Source: Hyunsoonleella aestuarii (GTDB lineage: Bacteria > Bacteroidota > Bacteroidia > Flavobacteriales > Flavobacteriaceae). From it: DNA of 64,000 nt. The notes beneath the pieces were generated by a model. It worked only from the letters and a program-made list of their open reading frames with translations. It searched no databases and was not told the DNA's origin. This document shows positions 1-7,792 of this stretch, piece after piece. The stretch is from positions 648,001-712,000 of the forward strand of contig NZ_VAWB01000001.1 in assembly GCF_006148925.1 (NCBI RefSeq). Reading direction: 5' to 3'. A program made the position numbers and the translations under genes. Numbering within the stretch: the first letter of the stretch is position 1; each line of letters starts with the position of its first letter.

Positions 1-1919
1 TCGTTGAAAATCATAAATTACCGAGGGTGTCTTATAATTTAACGATTGATAACACCCCTTCTGTTGAAGGCGAAATCAAAGGTGTTTCTAATCTTTTAGC
101 TTCATTACTTGGTAACGGCACAACTTCAATTACAAAAGATGATTTTAATGAAGAAGTAGATTTTCTTGGTGCTAATTTAAGTTTTAGTGCTTCAGGCGCT
201 TTTGCTAGTGGCCTTTCAAAATATTCTGAACGGATTTTACAACTAATGGCTGATGCTGCAATAAATCCGTTATTTGATGATGCAGAATTTAATAAAAAGA
301 AAGATTTACAAATTGACGGTCTAAAAACTGGCGAGAAAAGTGTTGATGTTGTTGCCGGTCGTATGGCTTTAGCTTTAGCATATGGCACACATCACCCAAG
401 TGGAGAATTTATTACTGAAGAAAGTTTAAAGAATGTATCACTTGAAGATGTCAAAATATATTATCAGAATAGTTTTAATCCTAAAAATGGGTATTTAGTT
501 ATAATTGGTGATGTTGAATTAAACAAAATTAAGCAACAAGTACAAGATTATTTTGGTTCATGGATTACTGATAGCGCTTTTGAACTTAAAATGCCTGCCG
601 AAAGTCCAAATACACAATACACTCAAATTAATTTTGTTGATATGCCAAATGCAGTGCAATCAAACATATCGGTTATGAATAATACCAAATTAAAAATGAG
701 TGATCCAGATTTTCATGCCACATTAATTGCAAACCAAATTCTAGGTGGTGGTGCTACGGGATACTTATTTAAGAATTTAAGAGTTGCTCACGGCTATACT
801 TATGGTTCTTATTCTGGAATAAACCCAAGTAAATATGTGTCAAGATTTAGAGCAAATGCTAAAGTGAGAAATATGGTTACAGACAGTTCTATTACTGAAA
901 TTTTAAAAGAAATTAAACGTATAAGAACTGAAGATGTTGATGCTAAAGTTCTTGCAGATGTAAAAGCAAGTTATGTAGGGAGTTTTGTGAGAGCACTAGA
1001 AAGGCCACAAACTATGGCCCAATATGCTTTAAATATAAAAATAAACGATCTCCCAGAAGATTTCTATACTAATTACTTAGAAAAAATAAATAATGTTACT
1101 GTTGAAGATGTGAAGCGTGCTGCAAATAAACACTTTAAATTAAATAATTCACGTATAGTTGTAGTTGGAAACGGAAGTGATGTACTAGAGAACCTAGAAA
1201 AGATTGGAATCCCTATCAAATATTTCGACAAATATGCAAATCCTGTAGATAAACCAGAGTTTACAAAGCCTATTCCTGAAGGAGTAACGGCACAATCAGT
1301 TATAGAAAATTATATAACAGCAATTGGAGGTAAAGATAAAGCCATGGCAGTAAATACAATGCATTCAATATCTGATGTTACTATTGAAGGCGCTCCTTTT
1401 TCTCCAAAAGTTGTAATAAAACAAATGATGCCTAATAAAGAATCCTTAGAAATGAGCATTGAAGACATGGGTGTTATTATGAAGCAGAAATTTAATGGTG
1501 AATCAGGTTATATGGAACAGCAAGGACAAAGGAAAGAAACTGAAGGCGAAATGCTTACAGAACAAAAAAACAAAAAAGTAATGTTTCCAGAATTATATTA
1601 TGATGACACTTTTAATGTTTCTCTTGAGAGTTTAACAACTATTGACGGTAATGATGTTTATAAAATAAGAATAGAAAAAAATAGCAAGGAGACTTTTAAA
1701 TATTATAATGCTGAAACTGGTCTATTAACAAGAGTTGAAAAAACAGAGAAAAAGGGCGAAACCGAAACGACAACGTTAGTCGATTACTCAAAATACTCGC
1801 CTGTAGACGGTGTTAAATTTCCATATTATACAATGATTAAAACTGGGCCGCAAACAATTATTTTCAACACAACAAAGGTAACTGTTAATGAGGGCGTTAG
1901 TGACGCTGATTTTAATTGA
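1..1919 (+). CDS. M16 (insulinase-like) peptidase family protein, non-catalytic, 5' partial
   Basis: The reading frame is open through base 1 and encodes VENHKLPRVSYNLTIDN before the GTG at 27, so the gene starts outside the window and that GTG is not the start. The first ~420 visible residues match the M16 fold, with the second-domain motif GGGATGYLFKNLRVAHGYTY. At the place where active M16 enzymes carry HxxEH, this protein reads NLLAS in GVSNLLASLLGNGT, so the zinc-binding, catalytic residues are missing. The last ~200 residues (from about SVIENYITAIGGKDK) form a separate domain resembling the LolA/outer-membrane-lipoprotein-sorting type seen at the end of many Bacteroidota M16 proteins. 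Such inactive subunits normally pair with an active M16 protein encoded next door, here presumably just left of the window. Inferred periplasmic or envelope location. Confidence 0.85.
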   Translation, partial: VENHKLPRVSYNLTIDNTPSVEGEIKGVSNLLASLLGNGTTSITKDDFNEEVDFLGANLSFSASGAFASGLSKYSERILQLMADAAINPLFDDAEFNKKKDLQIDGLKTGEKSVDVVAGRMALALAYGTHHPSGEFITEESLKNVSLEDVKIYYQNSFNPKNGYLVIIGDVELNKIKQQVQDYFGSWITDSAFELKMPAESPNTQYTQINFVDMPNAVQSNISVMNNTKLKMSDPDFHATLIANQILGGGATGYLFKNLRVAHGYTYGSYSGINPSKYVSRFRANAKVRNMVTDSSITEILKEIKRIRTEDVDAKVLADVKASYVGSFVRALERPQTMAQYALNIKINDLPEDFYTNYLEKINNVTVEDVKRAANKHFKLNNSRIVVVGNGSDVLENLEKIGIPIKYFDKYANPVDKPEFTKPIPEGVTAQSVIENYITAIGGKDKAMAVNTMHSISDVTIEGAPFSPKVVIKQMMPNKESLEMSIEDMGVIMKQKFNGESGYMEQQGQRKETEGEMLTEQKNKKVMFPELYYDDTFNVSLESLTTIDGNDVYKIRIEKNSKETFKYYNAETGLLTRVEKTEKKGETETTTLVDYSKYSPVDGVKFPYYTMIKTGPQTIIFNTTKVTVNEGVSDADFN

Positions 1920-1943
1920 AAATAATTTTAACTTATTAAAGAG

Positions 1944-1977
1944 TCCTGAGGTATTTAATTATCTCAGGATTTTTTAT
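1944..1977 (+). terminator. Rho-independent terminator after the M16-like gene
   Basis: A 7-bp stem TCCTGAG/CTCAGGA (1944-1950 with 1963-1969) and a 12-base loop are followed by a run of six T. It overlaps the stop codon of the convergent EamA gene. Confidence 0.8.
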
Positions 1978-2852
1978 GATTGTCTTTTATGTGATAAATA
2001 AACCCCTATTAAAATAACAATACTCGCAATAACCTGCAACAAGCTGAGTGTTTCGCCATCCAAAATTCCCCAGAAAATAGCTGCTATTGGCATTAAGTAA
2101 GTTACAGAAGAAGCAAAAACCGGTGTCGCCACATGCACTAATTTATTAAACAAAACTTTAGCCATGGCGGTTCCAAAAAGAGATAAAATAACAAGATAAA
2201 ATAAAGAGACTTTAAGATTTGCAGAACTTAACACTTCTTCACTAAAAAAACCAGACCCGATAAGCACTCCAATAGCTGGTAAAATAATGACAGAAAAATT
2301 ACCAACAGCTATTGTAAGTGGGTGCATATTTTGCAGATTTCGCTTTAAAATATTAACACTTGCGGCATATGAAATGGTTGCCAAAAGTATAAAAACAGCA
2401 TATAAATAATTTTGATTTTCATTAAGTGTAGCTCCACTAGAAATTAACATAACTGCTCCTAATAATCCAACAATAACCCCTATAATCTGGCTTTTAGTAG
2501 ACATGATTTTAAAAATCACATACCCAATTATTATTGTGTTTAGTGGCACTAATGAGTTTAAAATTGAAGCAACAGAGCTATCAATCTCTGTTTGAGCATA
2601 GGCAAAAAAGAACACAGGAAAAAAAGTACCTAACAAACCTGTTAAAATAACCCATTTCCAATCTTTAACTTCAATAGTCTTTATTTTTTTAAATCCTACT
2701 ATAAAAAGAAATATTGCAGAAAATACAATTCGCAATGACCCTAATTGCATTGGTGTTAATCCTATCAATACTTTCTTCATAAGTATAAAGGAACTCCCCC
2801 AAATAATTGAAAGAGTAATTAAGTAAATCCATTTAGCATAATTGTCTTTCAT
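1974..2852 (-). CDS. EamA/DMT-family permease
   Basis: A 292-residue inner-membrane protein with about ten hydrophobic segments, arranged as two EamA repeats. The first begins with IIWGSSFILMKKVL and SLRIVFSAIFLF, typical of the drug/metabolite transporter superfamily. The C-terminus is short and basic. These transporters export or import amino acids, nucleosides or other small metabolites; the substrate cannot be read from sequence. The gene stands alone, converging with the M16-like gene and divergent from the metal-binding lipoprotein gene. Family assignment is firm, function is open. Confidence 0.9.
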   Translation of the reverse strand: MKDNYAKWIYLITLSIIWGSSFILMKKVLIGLTPMQLGSLRIVFSAIFLFIVGFKKIKTIEVKDWKWVILTGLLGTFFPVFFFAYAQTEIDSSVASILNSLVPLNTIIIGYVIFKIMSTKSQIIGVIVGLLGAVMLISSGATLNENQNYLYAVFILLATISYAASVNILKRNLQNMHPLTIAVGNFSVIILPAIGVLIGSGFFSEEVLSSANLKVSLFYLVILSLFGTAMAKVLFNKLVHVATPVFASSVTYLMPIAAIFWGILDGETLSLLQVIASIVILIGVYLSHKRQS

Positions 2853-2902
2853 AAAGTTTAATACAAACTGTTAAATTGAATGCAAGAAACACCTTTATTT
2901 AG

Positions 2903-2910
2903 TAATTTTG
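2903..2910 (+). promoter_or_regulatory. Predicted -7 box (TAATTTTG) for the metal-binding lipoprotein gene
   Basis: TAATTTTG fits the Bacteroidota -7 consensus TAnnTTTG and lies 18 bases upstream of the ATG at 2929. A TTG at 2876-2878 could serve as the -33 element although the spacing (24 bases) is slightly long. Confidence 0.5.
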
Positions 2911-2928
2911 CGACGAACCTAATACTTA

Positions 2929-3465
2929 ATGATAATGAAGACATTTATAAACATTATACCCTTTATAGTTTTAGCTTTATTTCTCACAAATTGTAAAAAT
3001 GAAGCCAAACCTGAAATTAAATCTGTTGAAGTTGAAACTAGTGCTGAAAAAAAATTAGACCCTAATGCTACCTATGCAAAAGCTGAATTTACCATTGACG
3101 GTATGACATGTGAAATAGGCTGCGCAAAAACGATTGAAAAGAAAATCTCAAAAATGGAGGGTGTTAAATCTGCTACTGTAGATTTTGGAAGAAAACTAGC
3201 CATGGTTGAATACAATGAAGCTAAGGTAACACCAGCATCGCTAGAAGGCACAGTAACTAAAGTTGCCGATATTTACAAAGTAAGTAACATGCAAACTGTT
3301 GAAGTTTTTTCTACAGTCAAATCTTGTGATAAAGAATGTTGCGCTGGAAAAACAGATGAAGAAAAATCAAATTGCAAAAAAGCTTGTTGTACTAATAAAA
3401 CTGAGGTTGAAAAGAAAGTGTGTGCCGCAGATTGTAAAAAAGAATGTTGTGCTAAAAAAGCGTAA
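2929..3465 (+). CDS. Lipoprotein with heavy-metal-associated (HMA) domain and cysteine-rich tail
   Basis: A 178-residue protein. A signal peptide ends in a lipobox (LTNC, Cys22), so it should be a lipidated envelope protein. Residues ~50-115 form an HMA domain (ferredoxin-like metal-binding fold) with GMTCEIGC; the two cysteines are three residues apart (C61, C65) rather than the usual CxxC. The last ~50 residues hold ten cysteines in three CxxxCC or related clusters (DKECC, KKACC, KKECC) separated by charged linkers, which looks like a metallothionein-type metal sponge. Copper or another soft metal is the likely ligand, but this is inference. Start could be Met1 or Met3 (2935). It stands alone and converges on gldD across a shared terminator. 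Confidence 0.85.
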   Translation: MIMKTFINIIPFIVLALFLTNCKNEAKPEIKSVEVETSAEKKLDPNATYAKAEFTIDGMTCEIGCAKTIEKKISKMEGVKSATVDFGRKLAMVEYNEAKVTPASLEGTVTKVADIYKVSNMQTVEVFSTVKSCDKECCAGKTDEEKSNCKKACCTNKTEVEKKVCAADCKKECCAKKA

Positions 3466-3492
3466 GACATTGGATTTTTAAAAATAAATAAG

Positions 3493-3519
3493 AGCTTCTC
3501 ATCAAGAGAAGCTTTTTTA
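3493..3519 (+). terminator. Terminator between the HMA lipoprotein gene and gldD
   Basis: An 8-bp stem AGCTTCTC/GAGAAGCT with a 5-base loop (3501-3505) is followed by six T at 3514-3519. It overlaps the gldD stop codon on the other strand. Confidence 0.8.
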
Positions 3520-4101
3520 TTTCCACTTAACAGTTTCCATTATATTTTGAATATCTTTCTTTAGATAATGAGCAGCAGGAAGAATTGAATCGTAATTAGG
3601 TTTAGCATAAAAATAAAGAGAGCCTGTTAAAAAATGATTAACACTATCTGTAATATAAAACTGCGATTGTGAAGCGGCATTACCTCCAACTTCATATAAC
3701 ATTCCATAAACCTTGTTTAAATCGTTACTATATTCTTTTTCTTTAATTTCATCGGCTTTAATGGTATGCTTCTGTGTGAAATTTTGAGCGTCCCGTAAAA
3801 AATCAATTAGATTTTTTTCGTCCTTTTCAATCGCTTTATAGGTTAAAAAAATAGTCCCTTTTAAAGATGGATACTCTATGTTAACTCCAAAACTTTCAGT
3901 AGTTGCTTTTACTTTTTTAAAACTTATTTTTGTTGCTAGTTTATTAATTTCAAACGTGAAAGGTAAATCGATATTAGATTTATAATAATCTGGCTTGGGA
4001 TAATCTAAACGTAAATAAGCTTTAGGTTTTGGCACAACATCATCACCACATGAAACACAAAGTGCAAGAATAAATACAACTAAATAGAGATTAGATTTCA
4101 T
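3517..4101 (-). CDS. gldD: Gliding motility lipoprotein GldD
   Basis: A 194-residue lipoprotein: signal peptide with Cys18 in LCVSC, then the GldD signature region PKAYLRLDYPKPDYY. GldD is required for gliding motility and is linked to the type IX secretion apparatus in Flavobacterium johnsoniae; its exact biochemical role is not established. The start codon overlaps the gldE stop codon (TAATG, base 4101 shared), so the two are translationally coupled. Length and context (gldE upstream, then ssb and mutY) match the conserved flavobacterial arrangement. Confidence 0.95.
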   Translation of the reverse strand: MKSNLYLVVFILALCVSCGDDVVPKPKAYLRLDYPKPDYYKSNIDLPFTFEINKLATKISFKKVKATTESFGVNIEYPSLKGTIFLTYKAIEKDEKNLIDFLRDAQNFTQKHTIKADEIKEKEYSNDLNKVYGMLYEVGGNAASQSQFYITDSVNHFLTGSLYFYAKPNYDSILPAAHYLKKDIQNIMETVKWK

Positions 4102-5405
4102 TAGGTTATAGTAAATTTTACAAGCTTAATACGCTTTTTATCCATAGCTTCAATTGTAAAAACGTAATTCTGAAAATTTATTTTACTGTTTAGCTTTGGA
4201 AAACTTCCAGATATTTCTAAAACAAACCCAGCAATTGTTTCAGCTTCTCCTTTATTGTCTTCAAAAATAGCTTCGTCTTCTGTTCTAACAACCTTATAAA
4301 AATCTTTTAAAGCTGTTTTTCCTTCAAAAACATAATTATTATCATCTAGTTTTGAGTACATGAGGTCTTCATCATCAAACTCATCACTTATATCACCTAC
4401 TATTTCTTCAATGATATCTTCCAATGAAATAAGACCAGATGTCCCCCCATATTCATCAACAACAACAGCCAAATGAACCTTCATTTCTTGAAATTCCGTC
4501 ATTAAATCATCTAACTTTTTATTCTCAGGCACAAAAAAAGGTTCGCGCAATAAACTTACCCAATCAAATTGTTTTCTATCAATATATGGAAGTAAATCTT
4601 TCACATAAAGAATACCTTTTATGGTATCAATATTATCTTCATAAACTGGAATTCGAGAATATCCGTTTGCAATAATATCTGGCATAATCTCGGTGTACTT
4701 TTGCTCTATATTTAAAGCAAAAATATCAATACGCGGGCGCATAACTTGTTTGGTGTCCGTATTTCCAAATGAGACTATTCCTTGTAAAATTTTATGCTCT
4801 TCTTTTGTTGTGTCTTCCTCACTAGTTAATTCTAATGCTTGTGATAATTGATCGACACTTATGTTGGATTTTTGCTTACCTAATTTATTATGGATACCCA
4901 AAGAAATACTGCGCATAGGCAAACTAATTGGAGATAAAACAACATCCAATATTCTTAAAGGAAATGCTAAAAACGAAACAAATTTGAGCTTATTTCTACT
5001 GGCGTAAATCTTTGGAAGAATCTCACCAAACAATAATATGAGAAAGGTTACGATTATAACCTCTATTAAAAATTTTAGAACTATGTTAGATATACCATCA
5101 AACAAATTAGTCGTTACATAAGCGAATAAAATTACAATAGCAATGTTTATAAAGTTGTTCGCTACTAATATGGTTGCAAGTAACTTTTTGGGACGTTCTA
5201 ATAACTTAGAAATTATTTCAATACGTCTTGGGTCTTCTTGCATGCCTTCATCAATGTCGGTTCTAGTTAGAGAAAATAAGGCGACCTCGGCACCAGAAAT
5301 TAATGCCGAACAAATCAATAATAAAAACAATAATGCAAAACCACCAGCAATTGTGACATCAACTGCCATGACTAAGAATAAAAAACTCGAAGGGTCAGGG
5401 TCCAA
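4101..5405 (-). CDS. gldE: Gliding motility-associated CBS/CorC-family membrane protein GldE
   Basis: A 434-residue protein of the CNNM/CorC (HlyC) family: a DUF21 transmembrane domain (~residues 15-200), a CBS pair (~215-340, with VMRPRIDIFALN and RIPVYEDNIDTIKG) and a C-terminal CorC_HlyC domain. GldE partners GldD in gliding. The start is TTG (base 5405); no in-frame ATG lies between it and an in-frame stop eight codons or fewer upstream, and MDPDPSS is the usual N-terminus, so TTG is probably genuine. It is the first gene of the gldE-gldD pair, 57 bases downstream of ssb. Confidence 0.95.
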   Translation of the reverse strand: MDPDPSSFLFLVMAVDVTIAGGFALLFLLLICSALISGAEVALFSLTRTDIDEGMQEDPRRIEIISKLLERPKKLLATILVANNFINIAIVILFAYVTTNLFDGISNIVLKFLIEVIIVTFLILLFGEILPKIYASRNKLKFVSFLAFPLRILDVVLSPISLPMRSISLGIHNKLGKQKSNISVDQLSQALELTSEEDTTKEEHKILQGIVSFGNTDTKQVMRPRIDIFALNIEQKYTEIMPDIIANGYSRIPVYEDNIDTIKGILYVKDLLPYIDRKQFDWVSLLREPFFVPENKKLDDLMTEFQEMKVHLAVVVDEYGGTSGLISLEDIIEEIVGDISDEFDDEDLMYSKLDDNNYVFEGKTALKDFYKVVRTEDEAIFEDNKGEAETIAGFVLEISGSFPKLNSKINFQNYVFTIEAMDKKRIKLVKFTIT

Positions 5406-5462
5406 ATAAATGGGTATTAATTAAACAAAAATAGATTTTCAAGCAGAAAACCACATTTTATA

Positions 5463-5909
5463 CTAGAATGGCAAATCATCATTATCTTCTACTACTGGCT
5501 CAATAGCTGCTTGCGGTTTCTCAACTACAGGAGTCTCGCTCCCTCTATTTGATGCATTTGCTTCACTCTCTTTTTTAGTTGAAAGAAAGGTGAAATCTGT
5601 ACATTGAACTTCTGTAGAATAGCGGTCATTACCTTTATCATCTTGCCACTTTCTTGTTTTCAAGCGACCTTCAACGTAAACTTTATCTCCTTTTGTTAAA
5701 TATTTTTCACAAATCTCAGCACCTTTATTTCTAACTACAATATTATGCCATTCTGTATTAGAAACACGTTCGTTGGTTTGCTTATTCGTATAGGTCTCAT
5801 TTGTAGCTAAAGGAAACCTTCCTACGCAACCTCCCCCTTCAAAATAATGCATCTTTACTTCGTCGCCCAAATGCCCAATTAGCATCACTTTATTTAATGT
5901 TCCAGACAT
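5463..5909 (-). CDS. ssb: Single-stranded DNA-binding protein (full length)
   Basis: A 148-residue SSB. Residues 1-~108 form the OB fold (NKVMLIGHLGDEVKMHYFE, WHNIVV, GDKVYVEGRLKTRKW). A flexible linker ends in the acidic partner-binding tip DNDDLPF, which recruits repair and replication proteins. This is the complete replicative type, unlike the shorter SSB at 38729-39061. It lies between mutY and gldE on the same strand, a conserved flavobacterial order. Confidence 0.95.
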   Translation of the reverse strand: MSGTLNKVMLIGHLGDEVKMHYFEGGGCVGRFPLATNETYTNKQTNERVSNTEWHNIVVRNKGAEICEKYLTKGDKVYVEGRLKTRKWQDDKGNDRYSTEVQCTDFTFLSTKKESEANASNRGSETPVVEKPQAAIEPVVEDNDDLPF

Positions 5910-5997
5910 AAATTTAATTTGTTTTAAAAAAGCAAAATTAACTAATTGCTTATCATTTTTTTAAAATTAATAAAAAAATATGACTGTAATAAGTAAA

Positions 5998-7047
5998 CTA
6001 CTCGAAATTAAAGTTTTCAATAAAATTGCCTATCAAAATTGGGACTGGTAAACTCTGAATTTCATCTACCGAAATAGCCTCATCAATAATTAGCTTTTGT
6101 ACTTTTAAAATCCAAAATTTAGTATAGAGATGCTGGTGTGATAACTTGTGAATAATTGGAGCATCATTATATAAGGACAAGTCATAGTCTATTTGCTTTA
6201 AGAAAGTATGGCTCTCAATTGTTTCTTTAAAACTATCAAAATCAACTTCTACTTTTGTTTCAACCAAAGGAAACTGATATAAATTTTGCCAAATACCTCG
6301 CCCCTCTCTTTTCTGCAAAAAAGTCTTTGAGTCTTCAGAAATTAATACCAAGAAGTTAAAATACTTCTTTTTTGCTTTAGCTGATTTAATTTTAACAGGA
6401 AGTTCATCAATTCTTTTATTATTAAAAGCAAGGCACCCCTTATTAAACGGACAAATATGACAATTAGGAGTTTTAGGTGTACATTGAATCGCACCAAACT
6501 CCATAATAGCTTGGTTAAATTCGGCGGGGCGCTCCTTATCTATGAGTTCCTGCGCTAACCCCTTAAACTCTTTTGCTCCCTTTGATGAGTTAATAGGCGT
6601 TTCAACTCCAAAATAGCGTGATAAAACTCTGTAAACATTCCCATCAACGACTGCTGCAGCTTCATTAAAACAAATTGATGCTATGGCGCTAGCTGTGTAA
6701 TCACCTACACCTTTTAATTTTATTAAGTCTTTATAATTATTTGGAAAATCACCTTTAAAATTAATTGCAATGCCTTTAGCAGTGCTATGTAAATTACGCG
6801 CCCTAGAGTAATACCCTAAACCCTGCCACAGTTTTAACACCTCACTTTCATCAGCATTTGCCAAATCAAAAACGGTTGGATATTTTTCGAGGAAAGCGTT
6901 GTAATAAGGCAACCCTTGTTTTACTTGTGTTTGTTGTAATATAATTTCAGACAACCAGATAGCATAAGGGTCTTTTGTATTCCTCCATGGCAAATCGCGC
7001 TTATTAATTGAGTACCAGTGAATTAAAATATTTGAAAATTGCATCAA
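5998..7047 (-). CDS. mutY: A/G-specific adenine DNA glycosylase MutY
   Basis: A 349-residue base-excision enzyme that removes adenine opposite 8-oxoguanine. Visible features: WLSEIILQQTQV with catalytic Glu34, the helix-hairpin-helix LKGVGDYTASAIASI (110-125), catalytic Asp135 in VVDGNVYR, and a 4Fe-4S cluster with C-x6-C-x2-C-x5-C (CTPKTPNCHICPFNKGC). The C-terminal ~120 residues are the NUDIX-like domain that recognises the 8-oxoG strand. All key residues are intact. ssb lies 88 bases downstream on the same strand; HU is divergent. Confidence 0.97.
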   Translation of the reverse strand: MMQFSNILIHWYSINKRDLPWRNTKDPYAIWLSEIILQQTQVKQGLPYYNAFLEKYPTVFDLANADESEVLKLWQGLGYYSRARNLHSTAKGIAINFKGDFPNNYKDLIKLKGVGDYTASAIASICFNEAAAVVDGNVYRVLSRYFGVETPINSSKGAKEFKGLAQELIDKERPAEFNQAIMEFGAIQCTPKTPNCHICPFNKGCLAFNNKRIDELPVKIKSAKAKKKYFNFLVLISEDSKTFLQKREGRGIWQNLYQFPLVETKVEVDFDSFKETIESHTFLKQIDYDLSLYNDAPIIHKLSHQHLYTKFWILKVQKLIIDEAISVDEIQSLPVPILIGNFIENFNFE

Positions 7048-7106
7048 TTCAAATTAATATGCGAGCAAAAATAAACCTTTATAATCTTAAATTTTAATGA
7101 ATTAGG

Positions 7107-7139
7107 TTTGAAATATTGAATTTTAAATTCCTATATTTG
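7107..7139 (+). promoter_or_regulatory. Predicted promoter of the HU gene (TTTG-N21-TATATTTG)
   Basis: TTTG at 7107-7110 and TATATTTG at 7132-7139 are 21 bases apart, matching the Bacteroidota -33/-7 consensus. The HU start codon follows 47 bases downstream. Confidence 0.7.
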
Positions 7140-7186
7140 CATCCCTTTAAAAAACTTTATAGTAACTAAAAAAACAAAATATAAAA

Positions 7187-7477
7187 ATGACGAAGGCTGA
7201 TTTAGTAGCAAAAATTTCTGAAAAATTAGGAATTGAAAAAGGTGATGTTCAAGCAACTGTTGAAACATTTATGGAAGAAGTAAAGACTTCTTTAGAAGGT
7301 GGAGATAATGTATACTTAAGAGGTTTTGGAAGCTTCATTATTAAAACTAGAGCTGAAAAAACAGGTAGAAATATTTCTAAAAACACTACTATTAAAATAC
7401 CTGCACATAATATCCCTGCATTTAAGCCTGCAAAAGTTTTTGTTGAGGGTGTAAAAACGAATGTAGACGTTAAATAA
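7187..7477 (+). CDS. HU/IHF-family DNA-binding protein
   Basis: A 96-residue nucleoid protein. It has the HU/IHF fold: N-terminal helices (MTKADLVAKISEKLG), the GDNVYLRGFGSFIIKTRAEKTGRN core and the beta-arm ending in IPAHNIPAFKPAK. It bends or compacts DNA. Because the family includes HU-alpha-like and IHF-like proteins, I leave the symbol blank. A near-consensus promoter lies upstream, and a small basic protein gene follows 37 bases downstream in the same direction. Confidence 0.93.
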   Translation: MTKADLVAKISEKLGIEKGDVQATVETFMEEVKTSLEGGDNVYLRGFGSFIIKTRAEKTGRNISKNTTIKIPAHNIPAFKPAKVFVEGVKTNVDVK

Positions 7478-7514
7478 GCATTAAAATAAATTATTAATTT
7501 AAAAGACACTATTT

Positions 7515-7607
7515 ATGCCAAGTGGTAAAAAACGTAAAAGACATAAGGTAGCGACGCATAAGCGTAAGAAACGTAGACGCGCTAATCGTCACAAAAAGAA
7601 AAAATAA
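7515..7607 (+). CDS. 30-residue highly basic microprotein
   Basis: ATG at 7515 opens a 30-codon frame ending in TAA at 7605-7607. The product starts MPSGKKRKRHKVATHKRKKR; 18 of its 30 residues are Lys or Arg and 3 are His, and it ends in four lysines. Such a protein should bind nucleic acid, most plausibly ribosomal RNA. From memory, a similar tiny basic protein is widespread between HU and the RNase G gene in Bacteroidota, which supports a real gene. It is followed at once by a strong terminator, so it probably shares the HU transcript. Whether it is a ribosomal protein I cannot decide from sequence. Confidence 0.8.
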   Translation: MPSGKKRKRHKVATHKRKKRRRANRHKKKK

Positions 7608-7611
7608 ATCG

Positions 7612-7639
7612 AAAAAGTAGTTAGATTAACTACTTTTTT
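7612..7639 (+). terminator. Terminator of the HU / basic microprotein transcript
   Basis: A 12-bp stem (core GTAGTTA/TAACTAC extended by five A-T pairs) with a 3-base loop at 7624-7626 is followed by TTTTT. It starts five bases after the microprotein stop codon. Confidence 0.85.
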
Positions 7640-7688
7640 AGGTTTTAAAAACAACAAGTTCTTTGAAATGAGTTCATTAATTTTTTAG

Positions 7689-7774
7689 CACCTATTTGGT
7701 GTATGTTGAACTCCACGGATTAAAATCCTGTGATAAAAAATAATGTATAATCCATCTGTTACACACTAGTGTAA
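7689..7774 (+). other. Structured leader upstream of the RNase G gene
   Basis: Three potential hairpins lie in the 185 bases before the start at 7793: CACC/GGTG (7689-7692 with 7698-7701), CACGGAT/ATCCTGTG with one bulged base (7714-7720 with 7725-7732), and TTACAC/GTGTAA (7759-7764 with 7769-7774), the last extended by TCCA/TGGA across a bulge. No clear TAnnTTTG box is visible here. In Escherichia coli the rne leader forms hairpins through which RNase E controls its own mRNA; a similar role here is inference. Confidence 0.35.
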
Positions 7775-7792
7775 TGGAATAAAATTAACTAA

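Noticed and set aside
27-29. GTG as the start of the M16-like gene
   Set aside because: The reading frame stays open and family-like up to base 3, so the gene is cut by the window edge and starts outside.
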